Shown: positions 43,857-52,463 of the stretch, piece by piece
Position numbering within the stretch: the stretch's first letter is position 1
Layout of the letters: the number at the start of each line of letters is the position of its first letter
Source of the DNA: Acidobacteriaceae bacterium KBS 146
GTDB taxonomy: Bacteria > Acidobacteriota > Terriglobia > Terriglobales > Acidobacteriaceae
Direction: 5' to 3'
Assembly (NCBI GenBank): GCA_000688615.1
Contig: JHVA01000001.1
Span: 2,046,001-2,110,000 of the forward strand
Length of the DNA stretch: 64,000 nt
Notes under the pieces: generated by a model
Databases searched by the model: none
Told to the model about the DNA's origin: nothing
What the model saw: only the letters and a program-made list of their open reading frames with translations
Translations under genes and position numbers: made by a program

Positions 43857-44370
43857 TGGTCACGGATTGGTCCGTGTTTTCCCATTTGACGTGAAGTTCG
43901 GTGCTATTGCCTTTGGTGTTCTCAAAAGAGATCGACATCCTCTCCTGCGGCGCAGAGAGCTTCCCAGACTTCATCGGAATGCGAGCGAGATCCTGAGATT
44001 CTTCGTACTTCGTTCCCCACTGGCCGGTCTGCTTGTTGATGATGAGTTGCCACTGGCTGGCCCCCGGCATGGTGTAGAGGGTGTAGCTTCCTGCAGGCAC
44101 CGAGCTTGAGCCGATCTTCAGGTTTCCATCCGTCACGAAGGTCGTTGCATCGTTGGCTCCGGTACGCCAGACCTTATCGTAGGGAACCAGTTCTCCCATG
44201 ATCTTGCGGCCTCGCATCGAAGGTGCGCCGTACTTGATGGTGATGGATTTTCCGTTGAGGGAGACCGTAGCCGTCTCCGGCGGGCTGGGAAGGGATTTGC
44301 CCATCTGGGCGAAGCCAGTGGTTGCGAGAACGACGGTACAGGCAAGTGAAGTTAGGTTGCGGAGGAGCAT
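43843..44370 (-). CDS. DUF2911-domain secreted protein
   Basis: 175 residues from ATG 44370. A signal peptide (LTSLACTVVLATTGFAQ) precedes a single DUF2911 beta-sandwich: ITIKYGAPSMRGRKIMGELV, PYDKVWRTGANDATTFVTDG, VPAGSYTLYTMPGASQWQLI, then WGTKYEESQDLARIPMK. Exported, of unknown role. AGAGAGA lies before the start. The 3' end overlaps the convergent membrane-protein gene. Confidence 0.82.
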   Translation of the reverse strand: MLLRNLTSLACTVVLATTGFAQMGKSLPSPPETATVSLNGKSITIKYGAPSMRGRKIMGELVPYDKVWRTGANDATTFVTDGNLKIGSSSVPAGSYTLYTMPGASQWQLIINKQTGQWGTKYEESQDLARIPMKSGKLSAPQERMSISFENTKGNSTELHVKWENTDQSVTITAQ

Positions 44371-44481
44371 GATCTGTCTCTCTTTCGTGTAAAAGTTCGA
44401 TGATCCTTCTACGGCACCATCGATGCTGGACCGTAGCGTAGATCCTGTCAATCCGCCGCGGACATGCTACGCTTAAGGCAT

Positions 44482-44558
44482 GCGCCCGTAGCTCAGCTGG
44501 ATAGAGCGGCAGCCTCCGAAGCTGTAGGTCAGAAGTTCGAATCTTCTCGGGCGCACCA
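44482..44558 (+). tRNA. tRNA-Arg, anticodon CCG
   Basis: 77 nt with a complete cloverleaf: acceptor GCGCCCG / CGGGCGC, D-arm GCTC...GAGC, anticodon stem GCAGC / GCTGT with loop CTCCGAA (anticodon CCG, reads CGG), T-arm AGAAG-TTCGAAT-CTTCT, and an encoded CCA end. No integrated element is attached to it. Confidence 0.95.
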
Positions 44559-44685
44559 CTTCTTCCCTCGCAACCAGCCACTCACGACAAATCTTTTCTC
44601 TGTCTCTGTCTAGCAACGATGTCGTCTGCAGGATAGAAACATTTTCGTCTACGCACTAATTTAGAAAAATCCGCTGGACAAGAAA

Positions 44686-44720
44686 AGAGGCTCCGCGATG
44701 GGAGCCTCTCTGTTTTATTT
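44686..44720. terminator. Bidirectional terminator between tRNA-Arg and the second Oar-like receptor
   Basis: A perfect 9-bp stem AGAGGCTCC / GGAGCCTCT, loop GCGATG, with CTGTTTTATTT on the plus side and TTTTCTTGT on the minus side. It ends the receptor gene at 44734 and perhaps also the tRNA transcript. Confidence 0.85.
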
Positions 44721-44733
44721 GTAAGTAACCAGG

Positions 44734-47700
44734 TTAGAAAAAGAGCTTCGCCGCGAACTGTAGCTGGCGGGGTCCATAGAGTGTGCCCGAGGTTTGGGTT
44801 GGTGCACCGAAAGGCGTCGCTGTATACGGGACGATCGCGGGATTACCGCCGGGAACCTTGGGAGCAGCGAAAGAGTAGGCGAGATTCGAGACACCGAGCA
44901 CCTGGCGCTTGTTGACAGCGTTGAAGGCCTCCATCAGCACCTGGAACTTGATCGACTCGTGGATGGGGAACTCACGCGAGATGCGCGCATCCACATTGCG
45001 GAGACCACCGTACACGTACGCATTGCGCGGCACGAACGGCGCACGCCCGAAGGCTCCTCCCGGAGCATTGTTCAGATTGACCGCAAGACCGGTCGCAGAG
45101 CCATCCAGCCCCGCGAAGGCTGCACCTGCTGACGAGGGGTTGTTGGACATGAACGCTGTGAGAGGGATTCCGGATTGTGCGGTAAATGTTCCCGAAAGGG
45201 TCCATCCATTGACCAGCGAGCGCGCGTACGTGGGCACGGTAAAGTTCGAGGTCGCGATCAGGCTGCCCACAAAGCGGGAGCGCAGATCGAGATCGGAACG
45301 GGAGTACTCGCGGGTCATATTGATGCCGCTGGGGTAGCTGTTCTTCAAATTGAAGGGATCGAGGATGATGTTGGTTCCGTTGAAGGTTCCGTTGACTCCC
45401 GAGACCTGGCTGTTATCCATCGCCTTCGCCCAGGTGTAGTTGACCAGCAGCTCGACACCGTGGCCCATCGGCTTGCGAATTGAGACCGCCAGCGAGTGAT
45501 ACCAGGAGTTGAGTCCGCTGAATCCAGCAAGAATGCTGCCGTCGTTCGGTGAAGGACGTCTGCCCGTTGAAGGCGAGAATGGCACGGTCACCTGCTGCGC
45601 GAGCGCATTGGCGGTGTTGTAGACGTCGTAGGTGCGAGTCGTGGTCGGAGCCGGCTGGTTGACGTCGATGAAGTACGGAAGACGAAGGCCGCGCGTGCCC
45701 ACGTAGGAGAGCGAGAGCGAAGAGTGTAACGGCAGCTCCTGCTCGACGCCGAGGTCCATCGAATGGGTGAATGGATTGGAGAAGCTCGGGCTCAGACCGC
45801 GGAAAGAGATCGTGGGCAAAGTCGCGTTTCCGAGTCCTACTGCCTGCGGCGCCGCAGCACCGGCGAACGGAGCGGCGAGAGCCGGGCCGGGAGGCGTGAA
45901 GAGCACGTTGGGGGCAGCTGGAGCTCCCGAAGCTGTGGCGCTTGAGAAGTTATATTGCTGCTGGAAGACTCCGTTTTCTACGCGCAGTGCATAGAAGGTC
46001 GAGTTCGAGGTCAGCCCGTAGAACATTCCATAACCGCCACGGAAGACGGTTCCGGGCTGGGGTGACCATGAGAAACCGACACGCGGCTGGAACATCTTGT
46101 AGTTGATATTGATGGTGCTGGTGTAGAGCTGGCCCAGCGGGCTGGGCTGACCATTGGCGCTGGTGACATACGGGCGCGCAGGCTGCGGCACCAGCTGCGT
46201 GTCGTAGCGGACACCTGCCGTCAGCGTGAACGAGGGAGCTACCTTCCAGCTGTCTTCTGCGAAGGCCGAAAGATCCTTGTTCCAGAAATCATCGCTGCCT
46301 GGAACCTTGCTCAGCAGATCGGCTACCTGGGTAAAGTTCTGGTAGTGTCGCGCACCGTTGACGGCGTAGACATCCTGGACCCAGTCGGTGAAGTTGGTCG
46401 CTGTAGCCGTCGCGCCGGAGCCGCGGGAGTAAGTGTAGTTTCCGTTGCCCTGGAAGAGGTTCGCGATGTAGTCGTGAATGAAGTTGAGATCGACACCGGC
46501 CTTGAGCGAGTGCTTGCCCCTGGTCACAGAATAGACATCTGCAACCTGCCAGCGATGCTCATCCGGGAAGGCCGGACGAGGCAGAGCGAGATTGCCACCA
46601 TAGCCGAAGAGGCCATTGATAGAGACAGCCGGTCCGGGTGCGTTCGAGCCCGTCGTCTCAAGATCGCGGGACCATTGGAAGTGAAGTGCGTTTGCGGCGT
46701 TGGCGCTGACGACCGACTCCCAGTTGGCGACCAGGAAGCGCTCGTGGAAGTCGTTGCGTCCGTTCGAGGTGTTGGAGTCGTTATTGCGAGTGTTGTCGGT
46801 GCGATAGCCGTTCGGCAACTTGAAGTTCTGCCAGTTGAAGCTTGCCGAAAGATGATTCCGGTCGTTGAGCTGATAGTCCAGGCGCGGGAAGAAGATGTCC
46901 TGCGTCGTCGTGCGGGGGAAGCCGGTCAGGCTGTTGGTGATGTACTGGGCTGCCGCGGTGCACTGACCAACCGTCAACGGTGCCGGGCAGGTGTTGATGG
47001 CAGCACCGCCGGAGGTATAGGTGTTGCTTCCGTACTGCAGAATGGTCGCGCTGGGGATGGACGACGTAAAGAGAATCGGGTTTACCTTGCGGAATCCATC
47101 ATAGGTAAAGAAGTAGAAGAGCTTGTCCTTGATGATGGGGCCGCCGACCGAGCCGCCGAACTGCTGCTGCTGATGCACGGTGGGCTGCAGAAGGAATGGT
47201 TGATTGTTGTTGCGGCCCGTGAACTTCGCGAATGGGTCCAGCGCGTTCAGCGAAGGGTAGCGAAGGTAGTAGAAGAGATCGCCATGGGTAGCGTTGGTGC
47301 CGGACCGGGTGATGGCGTTGATCTGTCCGCCGGCGGCCTGACCGAACTCAGCGGAGTAACCCGAAGCCGAGGACTGGAACTCCTTGATGGAGTCCTGGGA
47401 GAAGACATACGGTGCGCCAAGCGAACGTCCGCGGGCTTCGGAGAAGAAGGCCTGCTGGTTATTCGTTCCATCGACCAGATTGGTGTTGTACAGGCCTGAG
47501 ACACCGCGATAAGAGATCAGACCGGTATTGCCGTCTGGGACCACATTCGGCGTCAGCAGAACGAAGTTGTCCCATCGGCGTCCGTTGACCGGGAGATTGG
47601 TGACCAGTTGCACGCCGACAGTCTGAGAGACTTCGGACTTCTCGGTATCGATCAGCGGAGAGGCGTCGGTTACGGTGATCTCCGACGAGGCCTGGGCGGC

Positions 47701-48051
47701 AGGAAGCGCGGCATCCACCGACAGTGTCTGTCCCACGGTGAGCACCAGGTTCTTGCGGTCAACTTTTGCGAACCCAGAACCGCTGAAGATGATCTCGTAG
47801 TGGCCGGGCTGCAGGAACGAGGAGGTAAAGTCTCCGTTGCCTCCGGTGGTCAAGGTGCGGGTGGCGCCGGTCTCATTGTTCAGAATCGTAACCGTCGCTC
47901 CGGGAACCGCCGCTCCACTGGAGTCGGTTACGGTGCCGGTGATGTTGCCGACGGCTGACGTCTGCGCGGCTGCAGGGGCAGCGGCGGAAACAGCAAGAAA
48001 GGCGGCAGCGGCGATAGAGAGAAGACGCTTACACGCGGGGGGATAGCTCAT
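44734..48051 (-). CDS. Oar-like TonB-dependent receptor, second copy
   Basis: 1105 residues from ATG 48051 (AAGGAG about 11 nt upstream). Signal peptide (LLSIAAAAFLAVSAAAPAAA), carboxypeptidase-regulatory domain (VGNITGTVTDSSGAAVPGAT, about 30-120), plug (NLPVNGRRWDNFVLLTPNVV; YSAEFGQAAGGQINAITRSG), then a long barrel ending RQLQFAAKLFF. Same architecture as the receptor at 1218, but clearly diverged from it. The ligand is unknown; such receptors in Acidobacteria often accompany polysaccharide use, but no glycoside hydrolase is adjacent here. The 249-bp upstream gap holds no gene I can support. Confidence 0.88.
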   Translation of the reverse strand: MSYPPACKRLLSIAAAAFLAVSAAAPAAAQTSAVGNITGTVTDSSGAAVPGATVTILNNETGATRTLTTGGNGDFTSSFLQPGHYEIIFSGSGFAKVDRKNLVLTVGQTLSVDAALPAAQASSEITVTDASPLIDTEKSEVSQTVGVQLVTNLPVNGRRWDNFVLLTPNVVPDGNTGLISYRGVSGLYNTNLVDGTNNQQAFFSEARGRSLGAPYVFSQDSIKEFQSSASGYSAEFGQAAGGQINAITRSGTNATHGDLFYYLRYPSLNALDPFAKFTGRNNNQPFLLQPTVHQQQQFGGSVGGPIIKDKLFYFFTYDGFRKVNPILFTSSIPSATILQYGSNTYTSGGAAINTCPAPLTVGQCTAAAQYITNSLTGFPRTTTQDIFFPRLDYQLNDRNHLSASFNWQNFKLPNGYRTDNTRNNDSNTSNGRNDFHERFLVANWESVVSANAANALHFQWSRDLETTGSNAPGPAVSINGLFGYGGNLALPRPAFPDEHRWQVADVYSVTRGKHSLKAGVDLNFIHDYIANLFQGNGNYTYSRGSGATATATNFTDWVQDVYAVNGARHYQNFTQVADLLSKVPGSDDFWNKDLSAFAEDSWKVAPSFTLTAGVRYDTQLVPQPARPYVTSANGQPSPLGQLYTSTININYKMFQPRVGFSWSPQPGTVFRGGYGMFYGLTSNSTFYALRVENGVFQQQYNFSSATASGAPAAPNVLFTPPGPALAAPFAGAAAPQAVGLGNATLPTISFRGLSPSFSNPFTHSMDLGVEQELPLHSSLSLSYVGTRGLRLPYFIDVNQPAPTTTRTYDVYNTANALAQQVTVPFSPSTGRRPSPNDGSILAGFSGLNSWYHSLAVSIRKPMGHGVELLVNYTWAKAMDNSQVSGVNGTFNGTNIILDPFNLKNSYPSGINMTREYSRSDLDLRSRFVGSLIATSNFTVPTYARSLVNGWTLSGTFTAQSGIPLTAFMSNNPSSAGAAFAGLDGSATGLAVNLNNAPGGAFGRAPFVPRNAYVYGGLRNVDARISREFPIHESIKFQVLMEAFNAVNKRQVLGVSNLAYSFAAPKVPGGNPAIVPYTATPFGAPTQTSGTLYGPRQLQFAAKLFF

Positions 48052-48300
48052 TTGAGTACTGGCTCCTTGAAACACGACACCGGTGGAAAAGCGGTGTGTA
48101 AAGAAGATCTGCCTCTGCCGAACGGCGTAAAGATCTACCGGATACGGTTCAGATACGGCTTAAAGTTGAAAACTTGTAATACTTCTACGGTCAGGCCTTG
48201 CGGGGGCCACTGTCAAGCCCAATGGTTTCAGTCCAGTAAAAACCCGGTTAACAGGTGTTTCTCTGCCAAAGATTCTCTGCAAGGGAAGATGACCCAGGAA

Positions 48301-48714
48301 TTAGTGCAGGGTTTCAGGAATCACGGCGTAGCGAATGAGAATTTCAAACGGAACGATGGCCAGGGTCGCCTCATGGGTGGCCTCCAGCACAATTGGACAT
48401 CCGGCACCGGCCTGCTCCACCTCAAGCCAGCGAGCCGCACAGACGCACCAGCGGTCGCCAGGCTTCAGGCCCGGGAACCCGTACTGCGGCATCGGCGTGC
48501 TGAGATCGTTTCCCATAAGCTTGGAAACCCGCAGGAACTCCTCGTTCACCATGCAGCAGATGGTGTGGACGCCAAGATCTTCCGGTCCGGTCTCGCAGCA
48601 GCCGTTACGGTAAAAACCGGTCATTGGTTGGCATCCGCAGACGTCAAGCGGCTGCCCGAGGACATTTTTGCCCTTGGCTTCGATGGATCGTCCGCTGGAT
48701 TCGGTCCCTGGCAT
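48301..48714 (-). CDS. DUF2237-family protein
   Basis: 137 residues. KNVLGQPLDVCGCQPMTGFY, RNGCCETGPEDLGVHTICCM and DRWCVCAARWLEVEQAGAGC carry the conserved Cys-rich DUF2237 pattern. GGAG lies five nt before the ATG. Small soluble protein of unknown role, possibly metal-binding through the Cys clusters. Confidence 0.85.
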   Translation of the reverse strand: MPGTESSGRSIEAKGKNVLGQPLDVCGCQPMTGFYRNGCCETGPEDLGVHTICCMVNEEFLRVSKLMGNDLSTPMPQYGFPGLKPGDRWCVCAARWLEVEQAGAGCPIVLEATHEATLAIVPFEILIRYAVIPETLH

Positions 48715-48849
48715 GTTTCTCCACCCTGGACTGGCTCGACGCCTCCAGAGGTCAACTAGAAGTATCCCATGTTTCGCGCGTCACGGTGAATCCCCCTTCC
48801 CCCTGCAAATGCATGGGAGAAAGTGCACAGATTCGGTAGGCTAAAAGAA

Positions 48850-49956
48850 ATGGCGGATTTGAAGAAGTTGCGGGTTGGGATCGTCGGCTGTGGGAAGATC
48901 GCCGACGGACATGCAGAAGTCGTGAAGTATCTGGACGGAGCCGAGTTGGTCGCCGTCTGCGATCGTGAGCCGTTGCTTGCGGAACAACTTGCCGTTCGGT
49001 TCGGCGTACCCGGCTGGTATGGCGACCTCGGCGAGATGCTGGAGCGGGAGCGGCTGGACGTGGTGCACATCACCACACCTCCAGCGGTTCACCTTCCACT
49101 CACCCGGCAGTGCGTGGCGGCCGGGGCGCACGTCTTCCTTGAAAAACCCCTTGCCATGACGGCTCCCGAGGCACGCGATCTGATCGACGTGGTACTTGCC
49201 GGAGGACGGCAGATGACCATCAACTACTGGCCGAACTTCGATCCTCCGGCCATGCAGTTCAAGCAGATGATGGCTCGTGGCGACGTCGGCGATCCGGTGC
49301 ACGTGGAGGCCTTTATCGGGTATGACCTTTCCGGAAACTACGGTCAGGTCCTGATGAGCGACCCGAACTACTGGGTGCACAAGCTTCCCGGAAAGCTGTT
49401 CCACAACATGATCGACCACGTCTTCAACCGCATCGTCCCGTTCTTCCCGGATGCAGAACCCGAGATTCACGCCTTCGCCTTCAAGCGCCGCGAAGGTGTA
49501 AGGAACAACGCGACGGATGCCATGCTGGACGAGCTGCGGGTTTACCTGCGTGGCGGAAATGTCAGCGCATTTGGCAGCCTGTGCTCCCACGCCCGCCCGG
49601 TCGCCAACACATTGAAGGTATACGGCACCAAAGCGACCGTTGAAGTGGACTTCAACAACCGTACGGTCGTGAGCACAGCCTCGCAACGATATCCCAGCGC
49701 CTTAGGTAGACTCGCACCGCCGTTGCAGATGACAGGAAGATACCTGGCAGAGAGCAGAAAAAATATCGGCCAGTTCTGGAGACACGAGTTCCACTTCTTT
49801 GCCGGAATGTCGAAGCTGCTCGAATTGTTTTATGAAGCGATCCGTAACAACGGAGCCCCGCCCATTCCCTACACCGAAATTTTGCGGGTCTCGGAGGTCA
49901 TGGATCAGGTTATCCATCAGGTTTACCCGGTTACAGTTGGCGGAGGCGCGCGATGA
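48850..49956 (+). CDS. Gfo/Idh/MocA-family NAD(P)-dependent oxidoreductase
   Basis: 368 residues from ATG 48850. Rossmann fold with LRVGIVGCGKIADGHAEVVK, VVHITTPPAVHLPLTRQCVA and the catalytic-type Lys in HVFLEKPLAMTAPEARDL. The C-terminal domain is the family's beta-sheet substrate domain. Substrate is a sugar or similar polyol, unspecified. Its stop overlaps the start of the epimerase gene (ATGA), so the two act as a pair, probably in sugar-nucleotide or glycan chemistry. Confidence 0.85.
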   Translation: MADLKKLRVGIVGCGKIADGHAEVVKYLDGAELVAVCDREPLLAEQLAVRFGVPGWYGDLGEMLERERLDVVHITTPPAVHLPLTRQCVAAGAHVFLEKPLAMTAPEARDLIDVVLAGGRQMTINYWPNFDPPAMQFKQMMARGDVGDPVHVEAFIGYDLSGNYGQVLMSDPNYWVHKLPGKLFHNMIDHVFNRIVPFFPDAEPEIHAFAFKRREGVRNNATDAMLDELRVYLRGGNVSAFGSLCSHARPVANTLKVYGTKATVEVDFNNRTVVSTASQRYPSALGRLAPPLQMTGRYLAESRKNIGQFWRHEFHFFAGMSKLLELFYEAIRNNGAPPIPYTEILRVSEVMDQVIHQVYPVTVGGGAR

Positions 49957-50972
49957 AGATTCTTATCACCGGTGCCGGGGGATTTCTGGGAAAAGCAATC
50001 GTTGAGCGCTTGCTCGCGCACGGGCAGAACGATCTGAGATGCATGTTGCGCGACACATCAAAAGCGCGTGGACTCGAAGCGATTGCCGCGCGATATCCGC
50101 AGTCCAGGCTTGAGTTTATTTCGGCGAATCTTAAGAACCCCGCAGAGATCGTGCCGGCAATTACTGGGTGCGACATGGTGATCCACGCGGCTGCCGCGCT
50201 CAAGGGCTCCCCGGCCGAGATGTTCCTGGACTCCGTCGTTGCCTCGCGCAATCTTCTGGAAGTGATCGTGAATGAGCTAAGACCCATCCGTATAGTGCTG
50301 GTCAGCTCGTTCGGAGTGATGGGTGTCCCCGAACTGCCGCGTGGGGCGATGGTAGACGAACGCACGCCGATGGAGCAGCATCCTGAACAGCGCGACGTGT
50401 ACTCGCACACCAAGCTCAGGCAGGAGCAGCTCTTCTGGGAGTATCGCCAGAAGTATGGTTTTGAGCTGGTGGTCTTGCGTCCGGGCGTGATCTACGGTCC
50501 CGGAGGAGGACACTTTTCCACCCGCGTCGGGCTTAATCTGTTCGGGCGCTTTCTGCACCTCGGAGGCAACAATCTGCTGCCACTGACCTACGTCGATAAC
50601 TGCGCCGAAGCAATCGTGGCGGCTGCGCTCTCAGGCACTGACGGCGAAGTTTACAACGTAGTTGATGACAACCTTGTCACCTCAAAGCAATACCTGACTG
50701 CTTACAAGAAACAGGTCAGAAAGGTGCGGTCCGTTCCGGTTCCCTACCCTGCACTGATGTGGGGCTCAAAGATGGTAGAGAACTACAGCAAGCGATCCAA
50801 AGGGCAGCTGCCGGCCATCTTTACGCCCTACAAGACGCGAGCGATGTGGGGAGGAAACCAGTTTTCGAACGCAAAGCTGAAGAGCATTGGATGGAGACCG
50901 CTGCTCTCGACCCGCGAGGGTCTGGACCGCACCTTTGCAGCCTTTCGGGCGAATCCGGAGAAAGCGACGTAG
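49953..50972 (+). CDS. NAD-dependent epimerase/dehydratase (extended SDR)
   Basis: 339 residues. Glycine-rich motif ITGAGGFLGKAIVERLLAHG, Ser in VLVSSFGVMGVPELP, active-site YSHTKLRQEQ (Tyr-x-x-x-Lys) and the LRPGVIYGPGGG stretch typify extended SDRs acting on sugar nucleotides or related alcohols. Translationally coupled to the upstream oxidoreductase. The exact reaction cannot be told. A terminator follows. Confidence 0.85.
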   Translation: MKILITGAGGFLGKAIVERLLAHGQNDLRCMLRDTSKARGLEAIAARYPQSRLEFISANLKNPAEIVPAITGCDMVIHAAAALKGSPAEMFLDSVVASRNLLEVIVNELRPIRIVLVSSFGVMGVPELPRGAMVDERTPMEQHPEQRDVYSHTKLRQEQLFWEYRQKYGFELVVLRPGVIYGPGGGHFSTRVGLNLFGRFLHLGGNNLLPLTYVDNCAEAIVAAALSGTDGEVYNVVDDNLVTSKQYLTAYKKQVRKVRSVPVPYPALMWGSKMVENYSKRSKGQLPAIFTPYKTRAMWGGNQFSNAKLKSIGWRPLLSTREGLDRTFAAFRANPEKAT

Positions 50973-51013
50973 ACGTTGTTCGGAACGCGAGGTCGCAACG
51001 ACTCAAACAGAAG

Positions 51014-51040
51014 AGCCGGCCTTGTTGGGCCGGCTTTCTT
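51014..51040 (+). terminator. Intrinsic terminator after the epimerase
   Basis: A perfect stem AGCCGGCC / GGCCGGCT (51014-51021, 51028-51035) with loop TTGTTG, followed by TTCTT. Lies between convergent genes. Confidence 0.8.
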
Positions 51041-51042
51041 GG

Positions 51043-52287
51043 TTATGCTTCGAGAACTGCTTTGATCCTGTCGCAGGCCCAGAGCAGGTCTTCGCGCTCA
51101 ATGATGAGGGGCGGCGCAATGCGGATGACGTTGTCATGCGTCTCCTTGCAGAGGATGCCCTCACGCATCAGCGCCTCGCAGATGGGGCGTGCGGGCCCAT
51201 TGAGCTCAATGGCAACCCAGAGTCCCCTGCCGCGGATCTCACGGATCTGCGGGCTGCGAATCTCCCTTAGTTTCTCCATCAGCATCTTGCCCAGTTCGGC
51301 AGAGCGCTCAGAGAGCTTCTCTTCGACGATGACACGCAGCGAGGCACGAGCCACCGCACAGGCCATCGGGTTACCGCCGAAGGTGCTGCCGTGGTCCCCG
51401 GGGTGCAGCAAGCCGATGATCTCGTGCGAGGCGAGAACTGCAGAGACGGGATAGAAGCCCCCTGCCAGAGCCTTGCCGACGATCAGCATGTCAGGCTTGA
51501 GGTCTTCGTGTTCATAAGCAAAGAGCTTACCCGTGCGGCCCAGACCGGACTGAATCTCGTCGGCTACGAAGAGCACGTTGTTCTCGCGACAGATCTTCGC
51601 CGCCTCGGCGAGAAAACCAGCGGGAGGAATGAGAACTCCGGCTTCGCCCTGGATCGGCTCGACCAGGAAGGCCGCAGTGTTGGGCGTGATCGCCGCCCGC
51701 AGCGCAGCGGCGTCCCCGAAGGGGATGATCTTGAAGCCGGCGAGATAAGGCCCGAAGCCATCACGGTACTGCGGCTCGGTCGAGAAGCTGATGATCGAGA
51801 TCGTTCGGCCGTGAAAGTTGTTCTCACAGACGATGATCTCCGCCTTTCCTTCCGGGACACCCTTCACCTTGTAAGCCCACTTGCGTGCGAGCTTGATCGC
51901 GGACTCGACCGCCTCGGTGCCGGAGTTCATCGGCAGCGTCATCTCGTAGCCGGTGAGGTCCGAGAGCTCCTTCAGAAACAGCGGCAGCTGATCGTTGCGG
52001 AAGGCGCGCGAGGTCAACGTGACCCGCTCTGCCTGCTGCTGCATGGCGGCAAGGATACGAGGGTGGCAGTGGCCCTGGTTGACGGCAGAATACGCCGCCA
52101 GCAGATCGAGGTACTTGCGTCCTTCGACGTCGTAGACCCAGACGCCTGCGGCCCGTTCGACAACAACGTCCAGAGGCTTGTAGTTGTGTGCGCCGTACTT
52201 GTCCTCAAGCGCGATGAGGCGCGAGGTCGTCGTTGTGTTCCTGGAGCGATCTTCCGTTGTTTCGCTGTGCAGCACTGAACTTGCCAT
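51043..52287 (-). CDS. rocD: Ornithine aminotransferase
   Basis: Class-III PLP aminotransferase, ornithine to glutamate semialdehyde. 414 residues from ATG 52287. [20 protein letters not shown], the [20 protein letters not shown] start, the PLP-site [14 protein letters not shown] and the lysine in [20 protein letters not shown] support this over acetylornithine aminotransferase; NYKPL near the N-terminus is an OAT feature. In-frame TTG at 52314 is a less likely start. Stands alone, without other arginine or proline genes. Confidence 0.88.
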   Translation of the reverse strand: MASSVLHSETTEDRSRNTTTTSRLIALEDKYGAHNYKPLDVVVERAAGVWVYDVEGRKYLDLLAAYSAVNQGHCHPRILAAMQQQAERVTLTSRAFRNDQLPLFLKELSDLTGYEMTLPMNSGTEAVESAIKLARKWAYKVKGVPEGKAEIIVCENNFHGRTISIISFSTEPQYRDGFGPYLAGFKIIPFGDAAALRAAITPNTAAFLVEPIQGEAGVLIPPAGFLAEAAKICRENNVLFVADEIQSGLGRTGKLFAYEHEDLKPDMLIVGKALAGGFYPVSAVLASHEIIGLLHPGDHGSTFGGNPMACAVARASLRVIVEEKLSERSAELGKMLMEKLREIRSPQIREIRGRGLWVAIELNGPARPICEALMREGILCKETHDNVIRIAPPLIIEREDLLWACDRIKAVLEA

Positions 52288-52401
52288 ATCGACCGCCTGA
52301 GACTGGTTTAACAAAGGGTTGAAGTGGTTTGTTACCCCTATTATTCCATGCCTTCCACAGGCATCGCGAAGAAGGAATGTTCATTCAGCATGGACTGCAT
52401 A

Positions 52402-52437
52402 AAAAAGCAGGCACGACGCCAAAACGCCGTGCCTGCC
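52402..52437 (-). terminator. Intrinsic terminator after the ABC-F gene
   Basis: On the minus strand GCAGGCACG / CGTGCCTGC (52437-52429, 52416-52408) with a 12-nt loop is followed by six T (52407-52402). Confidence 0.88.
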
Positions 52438-52463
52438 TGCATATACCGATGTATAAATATCCG

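Noticed and set aside
44482..44733. Integrated element at tRNA-Arg
   Set aside because: No integrase gene or repeated tRNA 3' end follows; the next feature is an ordinary terminator and receptor gene.
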